A DNA stretch of 64,000 nucleotides from Flammeovirgaceae bacterium UBA976 (GTDB taxonomy: Bacteria; Bacteroidota; Bacteroidia; Cytophagales; Cyclobacteriaceae). Shown piece after piece: positions 9,596-19,500 of this stretch; the stretch's first letter is position 1, and the number at the start of each line of letters is the position of its first letter. The notes beneath the pieces are model-generated. The model was not told the DNA's origin. It made no database searches and saw nothing but the letters and a program-made list of their open reading frames with translations. Location: the NCBI GenBank assembly GCA_002292365.1, contig DBBU01000052.1, positions 78,734 through 142,733 on the forward strand, written 5' to 3'. A program made the position numbers and the translations under genes.

Positions 9596-10351
9596 ATGTG
9601 CTTGATTGTATTTGCTCACCATGCACACCCTAAATACCCATTTATTTTATTGGCCAATCGAGATGAGTATTATGAAAGACCTACTTTGGAGATGGGTTTT
9701 TGGGAAGAAGAACCGGATCTTATTGGAGGTCGGGATTTGCGCGCAGGGGGTACGTGGCTGGCCATGAATAGGTCGGGAGCCTTTGCTGCGGTGACCAACG
9801 TTAGAGCTTCGATCCTTCAACCGAATGCCAAAAGTAGGGGACATTTACCGATAGATTTTTTGAAGTCGTCCCAAACAAGTGAGGCGTTTATGCGGAAATT
9901 ATCTACTCAGGCGATCACCTATAATGGATTTAATTTTTTGACCAGAAAAGGGGATGCGTTGTTTCATCTCAATAATCAATTGGAGATCGTCAATCAGGTA
10001 CCCGCAGGGATACATGGATTATGCAATGCCAGTTTGAATACTTCATGGCCCAAATTAGACCATTTAAAAAGGCGTTTTAAGGCCTCTATTGATAAAAAAT
10101 TTGATAAAGAAGCGTTACTAGATTTAATGCTGGACAAACAATTGGCCGAGGAGGAATGGCTTCCTGAGACGGGAATAACGCGAGAGATGGAGCGTGCGTT
10201 ATCTTCTATTTTTATTGATTTACCGACGTATGGTACACGAAGTACGACCTTAATCACCATAGACAACCATGGTGTGGCCGACTTGACAGAAATTACCCAT
10301 CACCCCAAGCAAACAGGCAATCGAAAGCATTTTAACTTTAAAATATTATGA
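9596..10351 (+). CDS. NRDE family protein (TANGO2-like)
   Basis: A 251-residue protein of the NRDE/TANGO2 family. It begins with the N-terminal Cys (MCLIVFAHH) that is expected to be exposed after Met removal. The family motif LLANRDEYYERP, then LIGGRDLRAGGTWLAMN and AAVTNVR, follow in order. The family resembles Ntn-type hydrolases and has been linked to haem trafficking, but a firm reaction is not established for bacterial members. Its stop overlaps the start of the next gene (ATGA), indicating translational coupling. Confidence 0.92.
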   Translation: MCLIVFAHHAHPKYPFILLANRDEYYERPTLEMGFWEEEPDLIGGRDLRAGGTWLAMNRSGAFAAVTNVRASILQPNAKSRGHLPIDFLKSSQTSEAFMRKLSTQAITYNGFNFLTRKGDALFHLNNQLEIVNQVPAGIHGLCNASLNTSWPKLDHLKRRFKASIDKKFDKEALLDLMLDKQLAEEEWLPETGITREMERALSSIFIDLPTYGTRSTTLITIDNHGVADLTEITHHPKQTGNRKHFNFKIL

Positions 10352-10800
10352 GCAAGTTGTTGAAGAGTGTTTTTATTGGGATGATGTTCTTTCAGCATTG
10401 TAATCCAGAGAAGATACAGCCATCACTTTTGGAGGGCGTAATTGCGGGAGCAACTTACCGGTATCAGTATGGAAAGGCTCAGCAAGTTGTGACCACGGAT
10501 TTATTTGATACCCAGCTATTCAGTGAAGATCAAATTGAAGAAGACCCGTGCCTCATTACCTTTTCTCCAAGGGGTTATATTTCACTTAAATTTCCTTTTG
10601 AGGAAGGCTTTTATCAAGTGCCTTCAGATGTTTCTATCACCTTTCATCAGCCAGGAGTCACTGATGAAAGCTATCAAGCTACTTCTGGTTTTATTGAAGT
10701 GTTGGGCGTTAACCTAGGCCGTATCAACGCCTATATGGAAGCGAATTACGACTCCCTGAATAGAGTTGAAGGGACGTTTATCTTAGATAATTGCTATTAA
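10348..10800 (+). CDS. putative lipoprotein, unknown family
   Basis: A 150-residue protein whose first 18 residues are hydrophobic and end in FFQHC, a possible lipoprotein attachment Cys. The rest is soluble, with two further Cys (EDPCLITF and the C-terminal DNCY) that could form a disulphide. Its ATG overlaps the stop of the NRDE gene by 4 bases, so both are one transcription unit. No family is recognised; strand-rich text suggests a small beta-sandwich fold. Confidence 0.7.
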   Translation: MSKLLKSVFIGMMFFQHCNPEKIQPSLLEGVIAGATYRYQYGKAQQVVTTDLFDTQLFSEDQIEEDPCLITFSPRGYISLKFPFEEGFYQVPSDVSITFHQPGVTDESYQATSGFIEVLGVNLGRINAYMEANYDSLNRVEGTFILDNCY

Positions 10801-10827
10801 TATTAGATAAATTAATTTAAAAAGAGG

Positions 10828-13692
10828 TTATGAATTTATCGACGCAGGTTCATAATCTTCAATAGGGAGGCAACTGCAAACCAAATTCCGATCACCAAAA
10901 GCACTGTCTATTCTGCTTACAGCGGGCCAAAACTTGTAAAATCGTTGCCCCGCCATCGGAAATACTGCTTTTTCTCTGGTATATGGACGTGCCCATGACT
11001 CATCTAGAACAACTCTTTGGGTATGGGGTGCATTTTTAAGGACATTGTCCTTGGCATCAACCAAACCACTTTCAATTTCAGCGATCTCAGAGCGAAGGGA
11101 AATCATGACTTCACAAAATTGATCTAATTCTTTTTTAGTTTCACTTTCCGTGGGCTCGATCATCATTGTACCTGCTACAGGAAAAGACACCGTGGGGGCA
11201 TGGTAGCCATAATCCATTAATCTTTTGGCAATGTCTTCTACTTCGATACCCACCTCTTTGAAACGTCGACAATCAATGATCAGTTCGTGCGCATTACGAT
11301 CATTATTTCCTTTGTAAAGGACGGGATAATGGTCAGCCAATCTTTTCCCTATATAATTGGCGTTAAGAATGGCCATCTCGGTAGCCTCCGTTAAGCCGTC
11401 ACTTCCCATCATTGCAATGTAGGCATGAGAGATGGGCAAAATGCTGGCACTCCCAAACTTGGCAGCAGAAATTGATTTGATACTTTTTCCACCACGATGG
11501 GGTAAAAACGGCACCAAGTGTTGGGCGACACCAATGGGACCCATTCCGGGGCCTCCTCCTCCATGAGGAATACAGAAAGTCTTGTGCAAATTAAGGTGAC
11601 AGACGTCTGCACCAATCATGCCTGGAGAGGTGAGCCCTACCTGTGCGTTCATATTGGCACCGTCCATATATACCTGACCACCATACTCATGTATTAAGGC
11701 ACATATTTCTATGATAGCCTGCTCAAAAACACCATGGGTAGAAGGATAAGTGACCATGAGTACGGCGAGATTTTGACTGTGCTCAATGACTTTTTCTTTT
11801 AAGTCAACAAAGTCAATATTACCTTCGGGATCACATTTGATAATCGCCACTTGCATGCCCGCCATTACAGCACTTGCCGGATTCGTCCCATGAGCAGAGG
11901 AAGGGATTAAAGCAATTTTTCTTTGAGAATGACCATTATTGAGGTGGTATTGACGGATGACCATCAGACCGGCGTATTCACCTTGTGCGCCACTATTGGG
12001 TTGGAAAGAAACACCCGCAAAGCCGGTGATTTCTGACAACCACGCATGTAATTCTTCTATTAAATGATGGTAGCCTTGGGTTTGATTTTCGGGGGCAAAA
12101 GGGTGGATTTGACCAAACTCTGGCCAGGTCACCGGTAACATCTCGGTGGTGGCATTTAATTTCATGGTACACGATCCCAAGGAAATCATGGAATGGACCA
12201 ATGACAGATCTTTGTTTTCCAGACGCTTCATGTAGCGCAACATTTCATGCTCAGAATGGTAGTTATTAAAGACTTCATGATTTAAAAAATCTTGTTTTCT
12301 TTGGAGTGGACCCTCAATAGCAATGTCAATAGATGGGGGTACTGTTGGCACCCCCCTTTCTATGGATTGAGCCACTACGGTAAGCACTGAAATCACATCT
12401 GCTTGATCATGCGTTTCATCAAAAGAAACACTGATCTCATTGTGCTGATGATATCGAAAATTGAGTTGCTGTACCTCAGCGAGAGCGCGTAGTTTTTTAG
12501 CGTCACCGACTGAAAAATAAACAGTATCAAAGAAGGTGTTTTGTTGTGTGGTAATGCCGAGTTCATGGAGTCCTTTTTCGAAAGATTTAGCTAAACCATG
12601 TATTTTAAGTGCAATTTTTTTGAGCCCCTCAGGCCCATGATACACCGCATACATCCCGGCCATAACCGCTAAGAGGACTTGTGCGGTACAAATGTTGGAG
12701 GTAGCCTTTTCTCTTCTGATGTGTTGTTCTCTCGTTTGCAAAGCCATTCGGTAAGCCCTATTGCCTTCGCGGTCTTTGGAAATGCCAATAATTCTTCCGG
12801 GGACGTTTCTTTTATAAATTTCTTTGGTGGCAAAAAAGGCGGCATGAGGCCCTCCAAAACCCATAGGTACTCCCAGACGCTGTGAAGTACCGATGACCAC
12901 CTCGGCTCCCCAAGATCCCGGTGGGGTAAATAAGGTTAATGCCAAGAGGTCGGTACCGACGGCGATCTTAACGTCATGAAACTTGGCTTTTTCACTAAAG
13001 GCATACCAATCTATCAACCTGCCTTCATTATTTGGGTATTGAACATAAACACCAAACACACTGGGATCTGATAAATCTGCTTGAGATAAGTCCAAACAAG
13101 CTATTTCAATATCAATGGGCGTCATTCTTGTGGTCAAGACTTCGAGAGTCTGTGGAAAAACACTTTGGTCTACCAAAAGTTTGTTGGCTTCTTTTTTATG
13201 CCTTGGTCGTGTTTGTACAAGCATCGAAATGGCCTCTGCAGCAGCCGTAGCCTCGTCTAAAAGCGATGCATTGGCGATTTCCATACCGGTGAGTTCGATA
13301 ACCATTGTTTGAAAGTTGATGAGGGCCTCTAGCCTTCCTTGTGCAATTTCGGCTTGATATGGTGTGTAAGCCGTATACCAACCTGGGTTTTCCAAGATGT
13401 TCCGCTGGATGATAGGGGGAACAATTGTATCGTAATACCCTTGTCCAATAAATGAATTGGCCACAGTATTTTTTTGAGCCGTTATTTTCAGATCTTTGAT
13501 ATAGTCATATTCACTTTTGGCAGCAGGTAAGGCTAATTTTTTTTTCGAGCGTATGGATGAGGGGATGGTTTGCGCAATTAATGTCTCTATGGAGCTTACC
13601 CCAACAGCGGCTAACATTTGTTCGGTTTCTTTCTTTGAAGGGCTGTTGTGTCGATGCTGAAAAGAATCACGGTCGTTTAAATCAATGATCAT
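10828..13692 (-). CDS. gcvP: glycine dehydrogenase (decarboxylating), P protein
   Basis: A 954-residue single-chain P protein of the glycine cleavage system, which decarboxylates glycine on PLP and passes the aminomethyl group to lipoyl-H protein. The two homologous halves are fused as in proteobacteria and eukaryotes. The PLP lysine lies in [19 protein letters not shown] at about residue 700, followed by the Gly-rich loop. [22 protein letters not shown] N-terminal text and the C-terminal [18 protein letters not shown] are standard. gcvT and gcvH are not adjacent. No glycine riboswitch was recognised in the 295 bases upstream. Confidence 0.97.
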   Translation of the reverse strand: MIIDLNDRDSFQHRHNSPSKKETEQMLAAVGVSSIETLIAQTIPSSIRSKKKLALPAAKSEYDYIKDLKITAQKNTVANSFIGQGYYDTIVPPIIQRNILENPGWYTAYTPYQAEIAQGRLEALINFQTMVIELTGMEIANASLLDEATAAAEAISMLVQTRPRHKKEANKLLVDQSVFPQTLEVLTTRMTPIDIEIACLDLSQADLSDPSVFGVYVQYPNNEGRLIDWYAFSEKAKFHDVKIAVGTDLLALTLFTPPGSWGAEVVIGTSQRLGVPMGFGGPHAAFFATKEIYKRNVPGRIIGISKDREGNRAYRMALQTREQHIRREKATSNICTAQVLLAVMAGMYAVYHGPEGLKKIALKIHGLAKSFEKGLHELGITTQQNTFFDTVYFSVGDAKKLRALAEVQQLNFRYHQHNEISVSFDETHDQADVISVLTVVAQSIERGVPTVPPSIDIAIEGPLQRKQDFLNHEVFNNYHSEHEMLRYMKRLENKDLSLVHSMISLGSCTMKLNATTEMLPVTWPEFGQIHPFAPENQTQGYHHLIEELHAWLSEITGFAGVSFQPNSGAQGEYAGLMVIRQYHLNNGHSQRKIALIPSSAHGTNPASAVMAGMQVAIIKCDPEGNIDFVDLKEKVIEHSQNLAVLMVTYPSTHGVFEQAIIEICALIHEYGGQVYMDGANMNAQVGLTSPGMIGADVCHLNLHKTFCIPHGGGGPGMGPIGVAQHLVPFLPHRGGKSIKSISAAKFGSASILPISHAYIAMMGSDGLTEATEMAILNANYIGKRLADHYPVLYKGNNDRNAHELIIDCRRFKEVGIEVEDIAKRLMDYGYHAPTVSFPVAGTMMIEPTESETKKELDQFCEVMISLRSEIAEIESGLVDAKDNVLKNAPHTQRVVLDESWARPYTREKAVFPMAGQRFYKFWPAVSRIDSAFGDRNLVCSCLPIEDYEPASINS

Positions 13693-13948
13693 TTTTGGAT
13701 AGATTAGGCTTTTTATTCATTTTCCACAAATTTAAATTGAAAACACTTCTTCTGGTTAAAAAGTGCGCTGAGTTTTGATGTATGGTTCCTTACATTTATG
13801 TCAGTCTAAAAAAAACGCTGAATACATCCAAATTTGGCATGAAAAAGGTGAATATTTTTTAAAAAAAAGGAATAAAAAGAAATGCAAGGGGGCTTTCAAA
13901 TAAAAGTAGGAATTAGGTCTGTCAAGTACGGTCATCCCCTGTGATTTA

Positions 13949-13962
13949 TTTGTAATTTTACG
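13949..13962 (+). promoter_or_regulatory. candidate promoter -7 region of pyrC
   Basis: TTTGTAATTTTACG lies 25 bases before the pyrC start. The same core occurs before the genes at 28004 and 38039, and the TAATTT part resembles the Bacteroidota -7 element (TAnnTTTG). No clear -33 TTG was placed. Confidence 0.45.
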
Positions 13963-13987
13963 TGTAGTATGATAAAAGGAAAACCGA

Positions 13988-15328
13988 ATGAGTGAAACTT
14001 ATTTGATTAAGGCTGGAACCCTTGTAAATGAAGGAACGGTTTCGCACAAGGATGTATTGATAAGAAATGAATGTATCGAGCAGATCGGCGAATCATTGGA
14101 GCCCAAGATAAATTACAAAGAGATTAATGCAGTAGGGAAGTATTTATTTCCTGGAGTGATCGATGACCAGGTGCACTTCAGAGAACCGGGACTCACTCAT
14201 AAGGGGGAGATTTATACAGAAGCCAAAGCGGCCGTTGCGGGAGGGGTTACATCCTTTATGGAGATGCCCAATGTACAACCCCAAACATTGACCCAGACCT
14301 TGCTGGAAGAAAAATATGAAATAGGAAGAAAAAAAAGTTTGGCCAACTATTCATTTTATATTGGGGCGTCAAACGAAAATTTAGAGGAAGTATTGAAAAC
14401 AGATCCTCGGCAGGTCTGTGGTGTTAAGGTTTTCATGGGATCCTCTACAGGGGATATGTTGGTAGATGATACCCAGACTTTGGAGCGAATTTTTAGTCGA
14501 GTGCCTATGCTGGTCGCTACGCACTGTGAGGATGAGCAGACCATCCGAACCAATATGGCTCAAGCCCTTCAAAAATATGGTCAGGATATTCCCTTTGAAA
14601 AACACCCGATCATTCGGTCAGCAGAGGCATGTTATCTTTCGTCATCACGTGCGGTGAGTTTAGCAAAAAAATATGGAACCCGACTTCATATCCTCCATAT
14701 ATCCACAGGGAAGGAGTTGGCCTTGTTTAATAATGATACACCGTTGTCAGCCAAGAAGATTACCGCAGAAGCGTGTATTCACCACCTTTGGTTCAGTGAT
14801 GAAGATTATAAGCAAAAAGGGGCTTTGATTAAGTGGAACCCTGCCGTGAAGACGCCCAAGGACCGGGCCCAAATTTGGGAAGGACTCTTGTTAAATAAGA
14901 TTGATGTGATCGCTACAGATCATGCCCCCCACACAAAAGCAGAAAAAAACCAGACTTATGCCCGTGCGCCATCGGGAGGACCTTTGATCCAACACAGCTT
15001 AGTCGCCATGTTGGAGTTTTATCATCAAGGGAAAATTTCATTGGAGCAAATTGCTGAAAAAATGAGTCATGCGGTGGCTGTTTGTTACAAAGTGCAGCAA
15101 AGAGGCTTCATTCGCGAAGGTTATTTTGCCGATTTAGCACTGGTGGATCTTAATTGTCCTTGGCGGGTGGCCTCAGAGAATATTCTTGCAAAATGTGGCT
15201 GGAGTCCATTTGAGGGGTCTTTATTCCGTTCTCAAGTAGAAAAAACTTTCGTATCTGGACATCTTGCGTACGATGCAGGGCAGTTTGATGAGAAAATAAA
15301 AGGCAAGCGCCTATCTTTTAATCCTTAA
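13988..15328 (+). CDS. pyrC: dihydroorotase
   Basis: A 446-residue amidohydrolase of the long dihydroorotase type, which closes carbamoyl-aspartate to dihydroorotate in pyrimidine synthesis. The metal site motif appears as DDQVHFREPGLTHKGE (about residues 56-71; the family has DxHxHxRxPG, and here the first His is Gln as in DDQVHFREPG members from Bacteroidota). CGVKVFMGSSTGDMLVDD, HCEDEQTI, LHILHIST and IATDHAPHTKAEK supply the other ligands. The protein ends normally. It is a single gene followed by tRNA-His. Confidence 0.93.
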   Translation: MSETYLIKAGTLVNEGTVSHKDVLIRNECIEQIGESLEPKINYKEINAVGKYLFPGVIDDQVHFREPGLTHKGEIYTEAKAAVAGGVTSFMEMPNVQPQTLTQTLLEEKYEIGRKKSLANYSFYIGASNENLEEVLKTDPRQVCGVKVFMGSSTGDMLVDDTQTLERIFSRVPMLVATHCEDEQTIRTNMAQALQKYGQDIPFEKHPIIRSAEACYLSSSRAVSLAKKYGTRLHILHISTGKELALFNNDTPLSAKKITAEACIHHLWFSDEDYKQKGALIKWNPAVKTPKDRAQIWEGLLLNKIDVIATDHAPHTKAEKNQTYARAPSGGPLIQHSLVAMLEFYHQGKISLEQIAEKMSHAVAVCYKVQQRGFIREGYFADLALVDLNCPWRVASENILAKCGWSPFEGSLFRSQVEKTFVSGHLAYDAGQFDEKIKGKRLSFNP

Positions 15329-15377
15329 AACTTTAATATTTCTGGTAAAAGATTAAATTTGCCTTCTTTTATAAATG

Positions 15378-15451
15378 GTGGTTGTAGTTCAGTTGGTTAG
15401 AACGCCTGATTGTGGTTCAGGAGGTCGCCGGTTCAAGTCCGGTCTTCCACC
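15378..15451 (+). tRNA. tRNA-His (GTG)
   Basis: A full cloverleaf with anticodon GTG in the loop TTGTGGT, a perfect anticodon stem and a T-arm with loop TTCAAGT. A G lies just before position 1 (15377) and can be the G-1 typical of tRNA-His, facing C at 15451. The acceptor stem reads GTGGTTG against CTTCCAC, leaving two adjacent T-T pairs at positions 5 and 6. CCA is not encoded. Confidence 0.93.
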
Positions 15452-15456
15452 CTTCA

Positions 15457-15484
15457 AAAAGCAGTTAAGTGATTAACTGCTTTT
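15457..15484 (+). terminator. rho-independent terminator after tRNA-His
   Basis: A perfect 12-bp stem (AAAAGCAGTTAA against TTAACTGCTTTT) with a GTGA loop runs into a T-tract at 15481-15487, six bases after the tRNA end. Confidence 0.9.
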
Positions 15485-15967
15485 TTTATTAGCAGAAATT
15501 ACATTTAAATCTATTCATTTCTTGGCAGTTATTTGGCAGTTATTATAAATCAATTGATTTGTTAAATAATTTTTTGAATCTTTTTAGAATTTATACATTG
15601 AGATAACTGCTTATTTGATAGATCAATATTCCAATCTATTCAAGTTCTAAATAAAATGTGGAAAACTTTTTCCATTTGAAATCTCAAAATTTAATTTAAT
15701 CCTACGTTATAGTTCCGGCTAGTCATGGGTTTTCATGATTGATTTTTTTATTTCAAAACCAGGGTAGAGACATGAGAGGATTGACCTAAACGGCCAAATG
15801 CTTTCTTGAAGCGCTGCTAGGAGCTTTTTCTCATGTTGGAGTGAGGGCTTTATGGAGGGCATGTAACAAGCGCTTTTTAAATTTGTAGAACAACAAAAAA
15901 AAGAGGACCAATTTGATGAACTATTCCGAAAATTGTTTAATTTGTGATACATTTTATCAACGCCGAT
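15485..15967. other. gene-poor stretch after tRNA-His
   Basis: About 480 bases without a convincing intact gene. It begins AT-rich with an 11-bp tandem repeat (15522-15543). Between about 15850 and 15950 one plus-strand frame reads QALFKFVEQQKKEDQFDEL and looks like real coding text, but stops lie before and after it; this may be a decayed gene end. Its source is not recognised. Confidence 0.4.
15522..15543. repeat. 11-bp direct tandem repeat
   Basis: TTGGCAGTTAT occurs twice back to back. The same GCAGTTA/TAACTGC words make up the tRNA-His terminator stem 40 bases upstream, and TAACTGCTTA recurs near 15606. No integrase lies nearby. Confidence 0.7.
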
Positions 15968-16297
15968 ATGAAAATTTATCAATGCTTTGGGATTATGGCT
16001 TGCTCAATGCTTGCAGTAATCCATTCAGTAAAGGCGACCAACCCCTATACCGAAGAAATCAAAGTTTTCAATGAACCAGTGATCGAGGTTTATGAGAATG
16101 ATCTTTTAACTAAAAATGAGGACCTCATCGAAGAAGTATCCGATGAGGAGAAAAAAGAGCTGCACAAGAGTCAAGCGAATTTTGCTGACTCATCTTATAG
16201 TTCATTGATTAAATACAACTTTGTGTTTTATTTTATTTACAAGCATAAATATGAAAACAGAAACCAAGATGGGCTTGAGGGACTCAGTATAGATTAA
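15968..16297 (+). CDS. small secreted protein, unknown
   Basis: A 109-residue product starting at the ATG at 15968 (MKIYQCFGIMACSMLAV), which gives a credible signal peptide ending near VKATNP. The mature part is acidic (EEVSDEEKKELHKSQ) and ends in a more aromatic, basic tail. It converges on the HisA-like gene with a 4-base overlap of the 3' ends. No family is recognised; it could be a lineage-restricted protein. Confidence 0.5.
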   Translation: MKIYQCFGIMACSMLAVIHSVKATNPYTEEIKVFNEPVIEVYENDLLTKNEDLIEEVSDEEKKELHKSQANFADSSYSSLIKYNFVFYFIYKHKYENRNQDGLEGLSID

Positions 16298-17022
16298 TGA
16301 TCAGAAGCAATGAAATCGCTTAATTCTTTAAGTGTTATCCGACCTTCGTAATAAGAGCTACTGAAAATCACGCTGTGTGTACCAATCTTTTTTAATTCCT
16401 CTATGTCCGCGAGATCACGAACCCCCCCTTTAGCCAGAACATGAAGGTTGGGGAACTGAGCGAGGAGTTCTTGATATAACTCCATTGGAGGCCCTTCGAG
16501 CAGTGCTTCCCTAGAAATATCCGTTGTTTTGATGTATTTGAGCCCTCTTTCATAGTAGTAGGCGATGTGTTTGAAAAGATCAACTTTGGTTTCCTTTAGC
16601 CATCCGCCCACTCTAATTTGGTGATCTAAACTATCCGCACCCAACATTATTTTCTCTCGCCCAAAAGAAATCATCCAAGCTTTGAATAATTCTGGACGAT
16701 AAATAGAAACCGTGGAGGCCGTGATGCTGTCTGCACCAAATTCAAACGCTTTGTTGACGTCTCCATCGGTGTGCAAGCCCCCGGTAAAATTTATTTTAAG
16801 AGAGGTGTGACCCGCCAGCGTCTCAAGGGTAGGGTAATTCACAATACGCCCCTTTTTAGCACCATCCAAATCAACTAAATGTAGTTTTTGGATACCGATA
16901 CTTTCAAATTGTTTAGCAAGATCGAGTGGGCTTAGGTCATATACTTTTTCCTTTTTAAAATCACCTTTGATCAATCGCGCCGTTTGGCCATTATGAATTA
17001 ATATCGAAGGAATGATCTCCAT
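16294..17022 (-). CDS. HisA-like (beta/alpha)8-barrel protein lacking the catalytic base
   Basis: A 242-residue protein clearly related to HisA, the ProFAR isomerase of histidine synthesis: LHLVDLDGAKKGRIVNYPTL, then FTGGLHTDGDV, ADSITASTVS, LGADSL, VGGWLKET, YIKTTDISREALLEGP and VLAKGGVRDLADI follow the family order. In true HisA the start reads IIPALDLIDG and its Asp is the general base. Here the segment is IIPSILIHNGQTARL, with Leu at that position and Asn for the next Asp. The Thr-Asp of TTDISR is kept. No other his genes are near. It is probably a HisA/HisF-related enzyme with another or altered activity. A -7 element lies upstream at 17073-17080. Confidence 0.85.
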   Translation of the reverse strand: MEIIPSILIHNGQTARLIKGDFKKEKVYDLSPLDLAKQFESIGIQKLHLVDLDGAKKGRIVNYPTLETLAGHTSLKINFTGGLHTDGDVNKAFEFGADSITASTVSIYRPELFKAWMISFGREKIMLGADSLDHQIRVGGWLKETKVDLFKHIAYYYERGLKYIKTTDISREALLEGPPMELYQELLAQFPNLHVLAKGGVRDLADIEELKKIGTHSVIFSSSYYEGRITLKELSDFIASDH

Positions 17023-17072
17023 TATGGATAAGTTTATGCGTTGCTCGAGACAAATAATTGAACCTTAATATA

Positions 17073-17080
17073 CAAATATA
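17073..17080 (-). promoter_or_regulatory. candidate -7 element for the HisA-like gene
   Basis: On the minus strand this reads TATATTTG, an exact match to the Bacteroidota TAnnTTTG consensus, about 50 bases before the start at 17022. Confidence 0.5.
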
Positions 17081-17085
17081 ATAGG

Positions 17086-17790
17086 TCAATAGTTATCAGA
17101 ATTGACTTGAATCAATTTAAATCCTTCTCCATGGATCGTAATGATTTTAAATACATCTGTCAATTGAAGATATTTTCGAAGTTTAGCAATGTACACATCC
17201 ATACTTCTGGCATTGAAATAGCTGTCATTTTTCCAAATACGCTTGAGAGCTAAGGTCCTATCTACGGTTTGATTTAGATTTTCCAAAAATAATTTCATCA
17301 GTTCATTTTCTTTGGTAGTTAAGGAAATATTGTGCTGATCGATGATTAACGTGTTTTCGTCATAATGGTATCGAATATTTCCAACCACATATTCTTTTGT
17401 AAAGGCGGCAGATTTTTTAGAACTGGATCGTCGTAAAATGGCAGTAATTCTGAGTAGTAATTCCTCCATACTAAATGGTTTGGTTACGTAATCATCACCG
17501 CCTATTTGAAATCCTTTTAAGACATCTTCTTTCATAGATTTAGCGGTCAAAAAAATGACAGGAATATCAGCATTGACCGCTCTGATATCTTTAGCTAATG
17601 AAAAGCCATCCTTTTTTGGCATCATTAAATCCAGTAAACACAGGTCATATTGGCCCTCATAAAAAGCGGTGAGCCCGGCCTCACCATCAGTGGCCAAGGT
17701 GGTCTTAAATCCCTTTAATTTGAGGTATTCCTCAAGGATTTGCCCCAGATTAACATCATCTTCAACCACTAATATTCTTGTATTGTTCAT
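17086..17790 (-). CDS. OmpR/PhoB-type response regulator
   Basis: A 234-residue regulator with an N-terminal receiver domain (residues 1-120: EDD acidic pair, phospho-acceptor Asp in LCLLDLMMPKKDG, FLTAK lysine) and a C-terminal winged helix (about 135-230: TTKENELMKLFLENL, SMDVYIAKLRKYL, ITIHGEGFKL). It is the partner of the histidine kinase directly upstream, whose 3' end it overlaps by 29 bases. Target genes are not evident from position. Confidence 0.96.
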   Translation of the reverse strand: MNNTRILVVEDDVNLGQILEEYLKLKGFKTTLATDGEAGLTAFYEGQYDLCLLDLMMPKKDGFSLAKDIRAVNADIPVIFLTAKSMKEDVLKGFQIGGDDYVTKPFSMEELLLRITAILRRSSSKKSAAFTKEYVVGNIRYHYDENTLIIDQHNISLTTKENELMKLFLENLNQTVDRTLALKRIWKNDSYFNARSMDVYIAKLRKYLQLTDVFKIITIHGEGFKLIQVNSDNY

Positions 17791-19399
17791 AATCTAGAGG
17801 AAATTTAACTATAAAATTGGTCCCTTTTTTAAGCTCACTTTCCACCTCGATGCTTCCATGATGGAGCGTGATGATCTCTTTGACATAAGCCAGGCCAAGT
17901 CCAAAACCTTTGATATTGTGCACATTACCACTGGCCACGCGATAGAATTTCTGAAAAATATTTCTTTGGGCTTCTTTGCTCATACCCATCCCATGATCTT
18001 TGATGGAGCAGATGAGCTGACCTCTGATAACTTGTGTTCGTATCATGATGTTGGGGGCATCATTTGAATATTTCAAAGCATTATCTAATAGATTGAGAAG
18101 GACACCCAAGAGATAAGCTTCATCCCCTTTTATTTTGAACTGGGAAGCATTTAATGCCAATTTTAGATGTCCTAATTTACGTTCCATATGAATAGAAATT
18201 TTGTCTACTGCTTGTTGGATAATGGCATGAAGATCCACAGTGACTAAATTTAATTTCAATTCGTTTTTATCGAGTTGTGCCATTTGTAAAACATCAGCTA
18301 CTTGGCTCTCTAAGCGTTTATTTTCATCTGCAATGATGCCTAAATATTTCATTTTCATGGAAGTCTTCTGCGGAATTGTTGGATCAAGGAGGGCTTCGAT
18401 GGCCAATCCGATAGTGGAAATGGGCGTTTTGAATTCATGGGTCATGTTGTTCATGAAATCGGTTTTCATTACTGAAATTTTTTTCTGCCGAACAATAGTA
18501 AAAACAGCATAGCCGAAGCAAATTAAAATAATGAGAATTAACAAAGCTGAACTAGATAGAGGGAACCAGATTTTACTCATAAGGTACTTCTCTTGACTCG
18601 GAAAATCAATGACCAATAAATTGGGCTCATTGGTGACATCATTGGGGAATAAATTGGTTTTGAAATGGCTTTGCAACAGCCGTTCATTTGAGTAATCTTT
18701 GCTGATTTCAATCAATCGACCGGAGCGTGGGTTGATGATGGCATAATCATAGGGTATATCAATACTCTTTTTCTTTAACTCCGCATTAAGAAGAGAATCC
18801 AGCTGATCAGGATCAAAACGATTGGTGAGCCCAATCTTAGGCAACATCATTTCCTCCAAAAGACCCATCATCATGTTAGATTTATTGGAGATTTTTTCCA
18901 AAATTTCCTTGAGATTTGAATTGAGAGTTTCAGTTCCGGACCCATCTTTAGGATAAGCAAATTGAATATTGTTGATATTGGATTTGAACAGGTCGAAGAA
19001 GGCTTTGCCAATCTGATTGGATCTAAGGGGTGCACCTACCACTTCAAAAGAAAAGTTGAAACTTCCTGTACTAGAAAGACTGTCATCAAACCGAATCTTT
19101 TTTTCTCCTTGAATGACCTGTCTTTGATTTAGGGGGGGAGTTACCTGAAATTGAAAAGGTTGAAATCCCCTTGATTGACCTTGAGGGGAGAAATTACTCA
19201 TTTTCCGATTGACATAAAATAAGGCCTCTTGTTGTTCTAGCTTATTGGTTACATTTGACAAAGCTGTCATGACATCACGTTCAAAATGATCACGATTGCC
19301 AGTGATTACCGTGTCAATCCAATACCATTGAAAAGCAATGAGACCGGTTAGCGCAACGCTCATTAGGGTAATAATCCAACCTAACCTATTTTTACTCAT
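17762..19399 (-). CDS. two-component sensor histidine kinase
   Basis: A 545-residue membrane kinase. Residues about 8-28 and 275-300 are membrane helices flanking a periplasmic sensor of about 240 residues with no recognised domain. The dimerisation box is MTHEFKTPISTIGLA near residue 320, then the ATPase part with the N box LLDNALKYS, DHGMGMS and FGLGLAYVKEI. The start is put at the ATG at 19399; a TTG two codons before is less likely because it lies inside a -7 element. It overlaps and drives the response regulator at 17086-17790. Confidence 0.96.
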   Translation of the reverse strand: MSKNRLGWIITLMSVALTGLIAFQWYWIDTVITGNRDHFERDVMTALSNVTNKLEQQEALFYVNRKMSNFSPQGQSRGFQPFQFQVTPPLNQRQVIQGEKKIRFDDSLSSTGSFNFSFEVVGAPLRSNQIGKAFFDLFKSNINNIQFAYPKDGSGTETLNSNLKEILEKISNKSNMMMGLLEEMMLPKIGLTNRFDPDQLDSLLNAELKKKSIDIPYDYAIINPRSGRLIEISKDYSNERLLQSHFKTNLFPNDVTNEPNLLVIDFPSQEKYLMSKIWFPLSSSALLILIILICFGYAVFTIVRQKKISVMKTDFMNNMTHEFKTPISTIGLAIEALLDPTIPQKTSMKMKYLGIIADENKRLESQVADVLQMAQLDKNELKLNLVTVDLHAIIQQAVDKISIHMERKLGHLKLALNASQFKIKGDEAYLLGVLLNLLDNALKYSNDAPNIMIRTQVIRGQLICSIKDHGMGMSKEAQRNIFQKFYRVASGNVHNIKGFGLGLAYVKEIITLHHGSIEVESELKKGTNFIVKFPLDYEQYKNISG

Positions 19400-19402
19400 G
19401 TA

Positions 19403-19410
19403 CAAAAGTA
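19403..19410 (-). promoter_or_regulatory. candidate -7 element abutting the kinase start
   Basis: The minus strand reads TACTTTTG, matching TAnnTTTG, only three bases before the ATG at 19399. If used, the kinase mRNA would be leaderless or nearly so. Confidence 0.45.
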
Positions 19411-19500
19411 GGTAGATCTACACTTTGAGCGCAGTAGATTAACTGTTTTTAACAAAAAAAGGCGTACCAAGAAGGCTTAAAGGCACTATAGACCAAAATG

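Noticed and set aside
13693..13987. Glycine riboswitch upstream of gcvP
   Set aside because: No aptamer core or tandem stems could be recognised in the 295-base region.
15719..15982. 87-codon minus-strand frame
   Set aside because: Cys/Ser-rich low-quality text overlapping the start of the secreted protein; likely chance.
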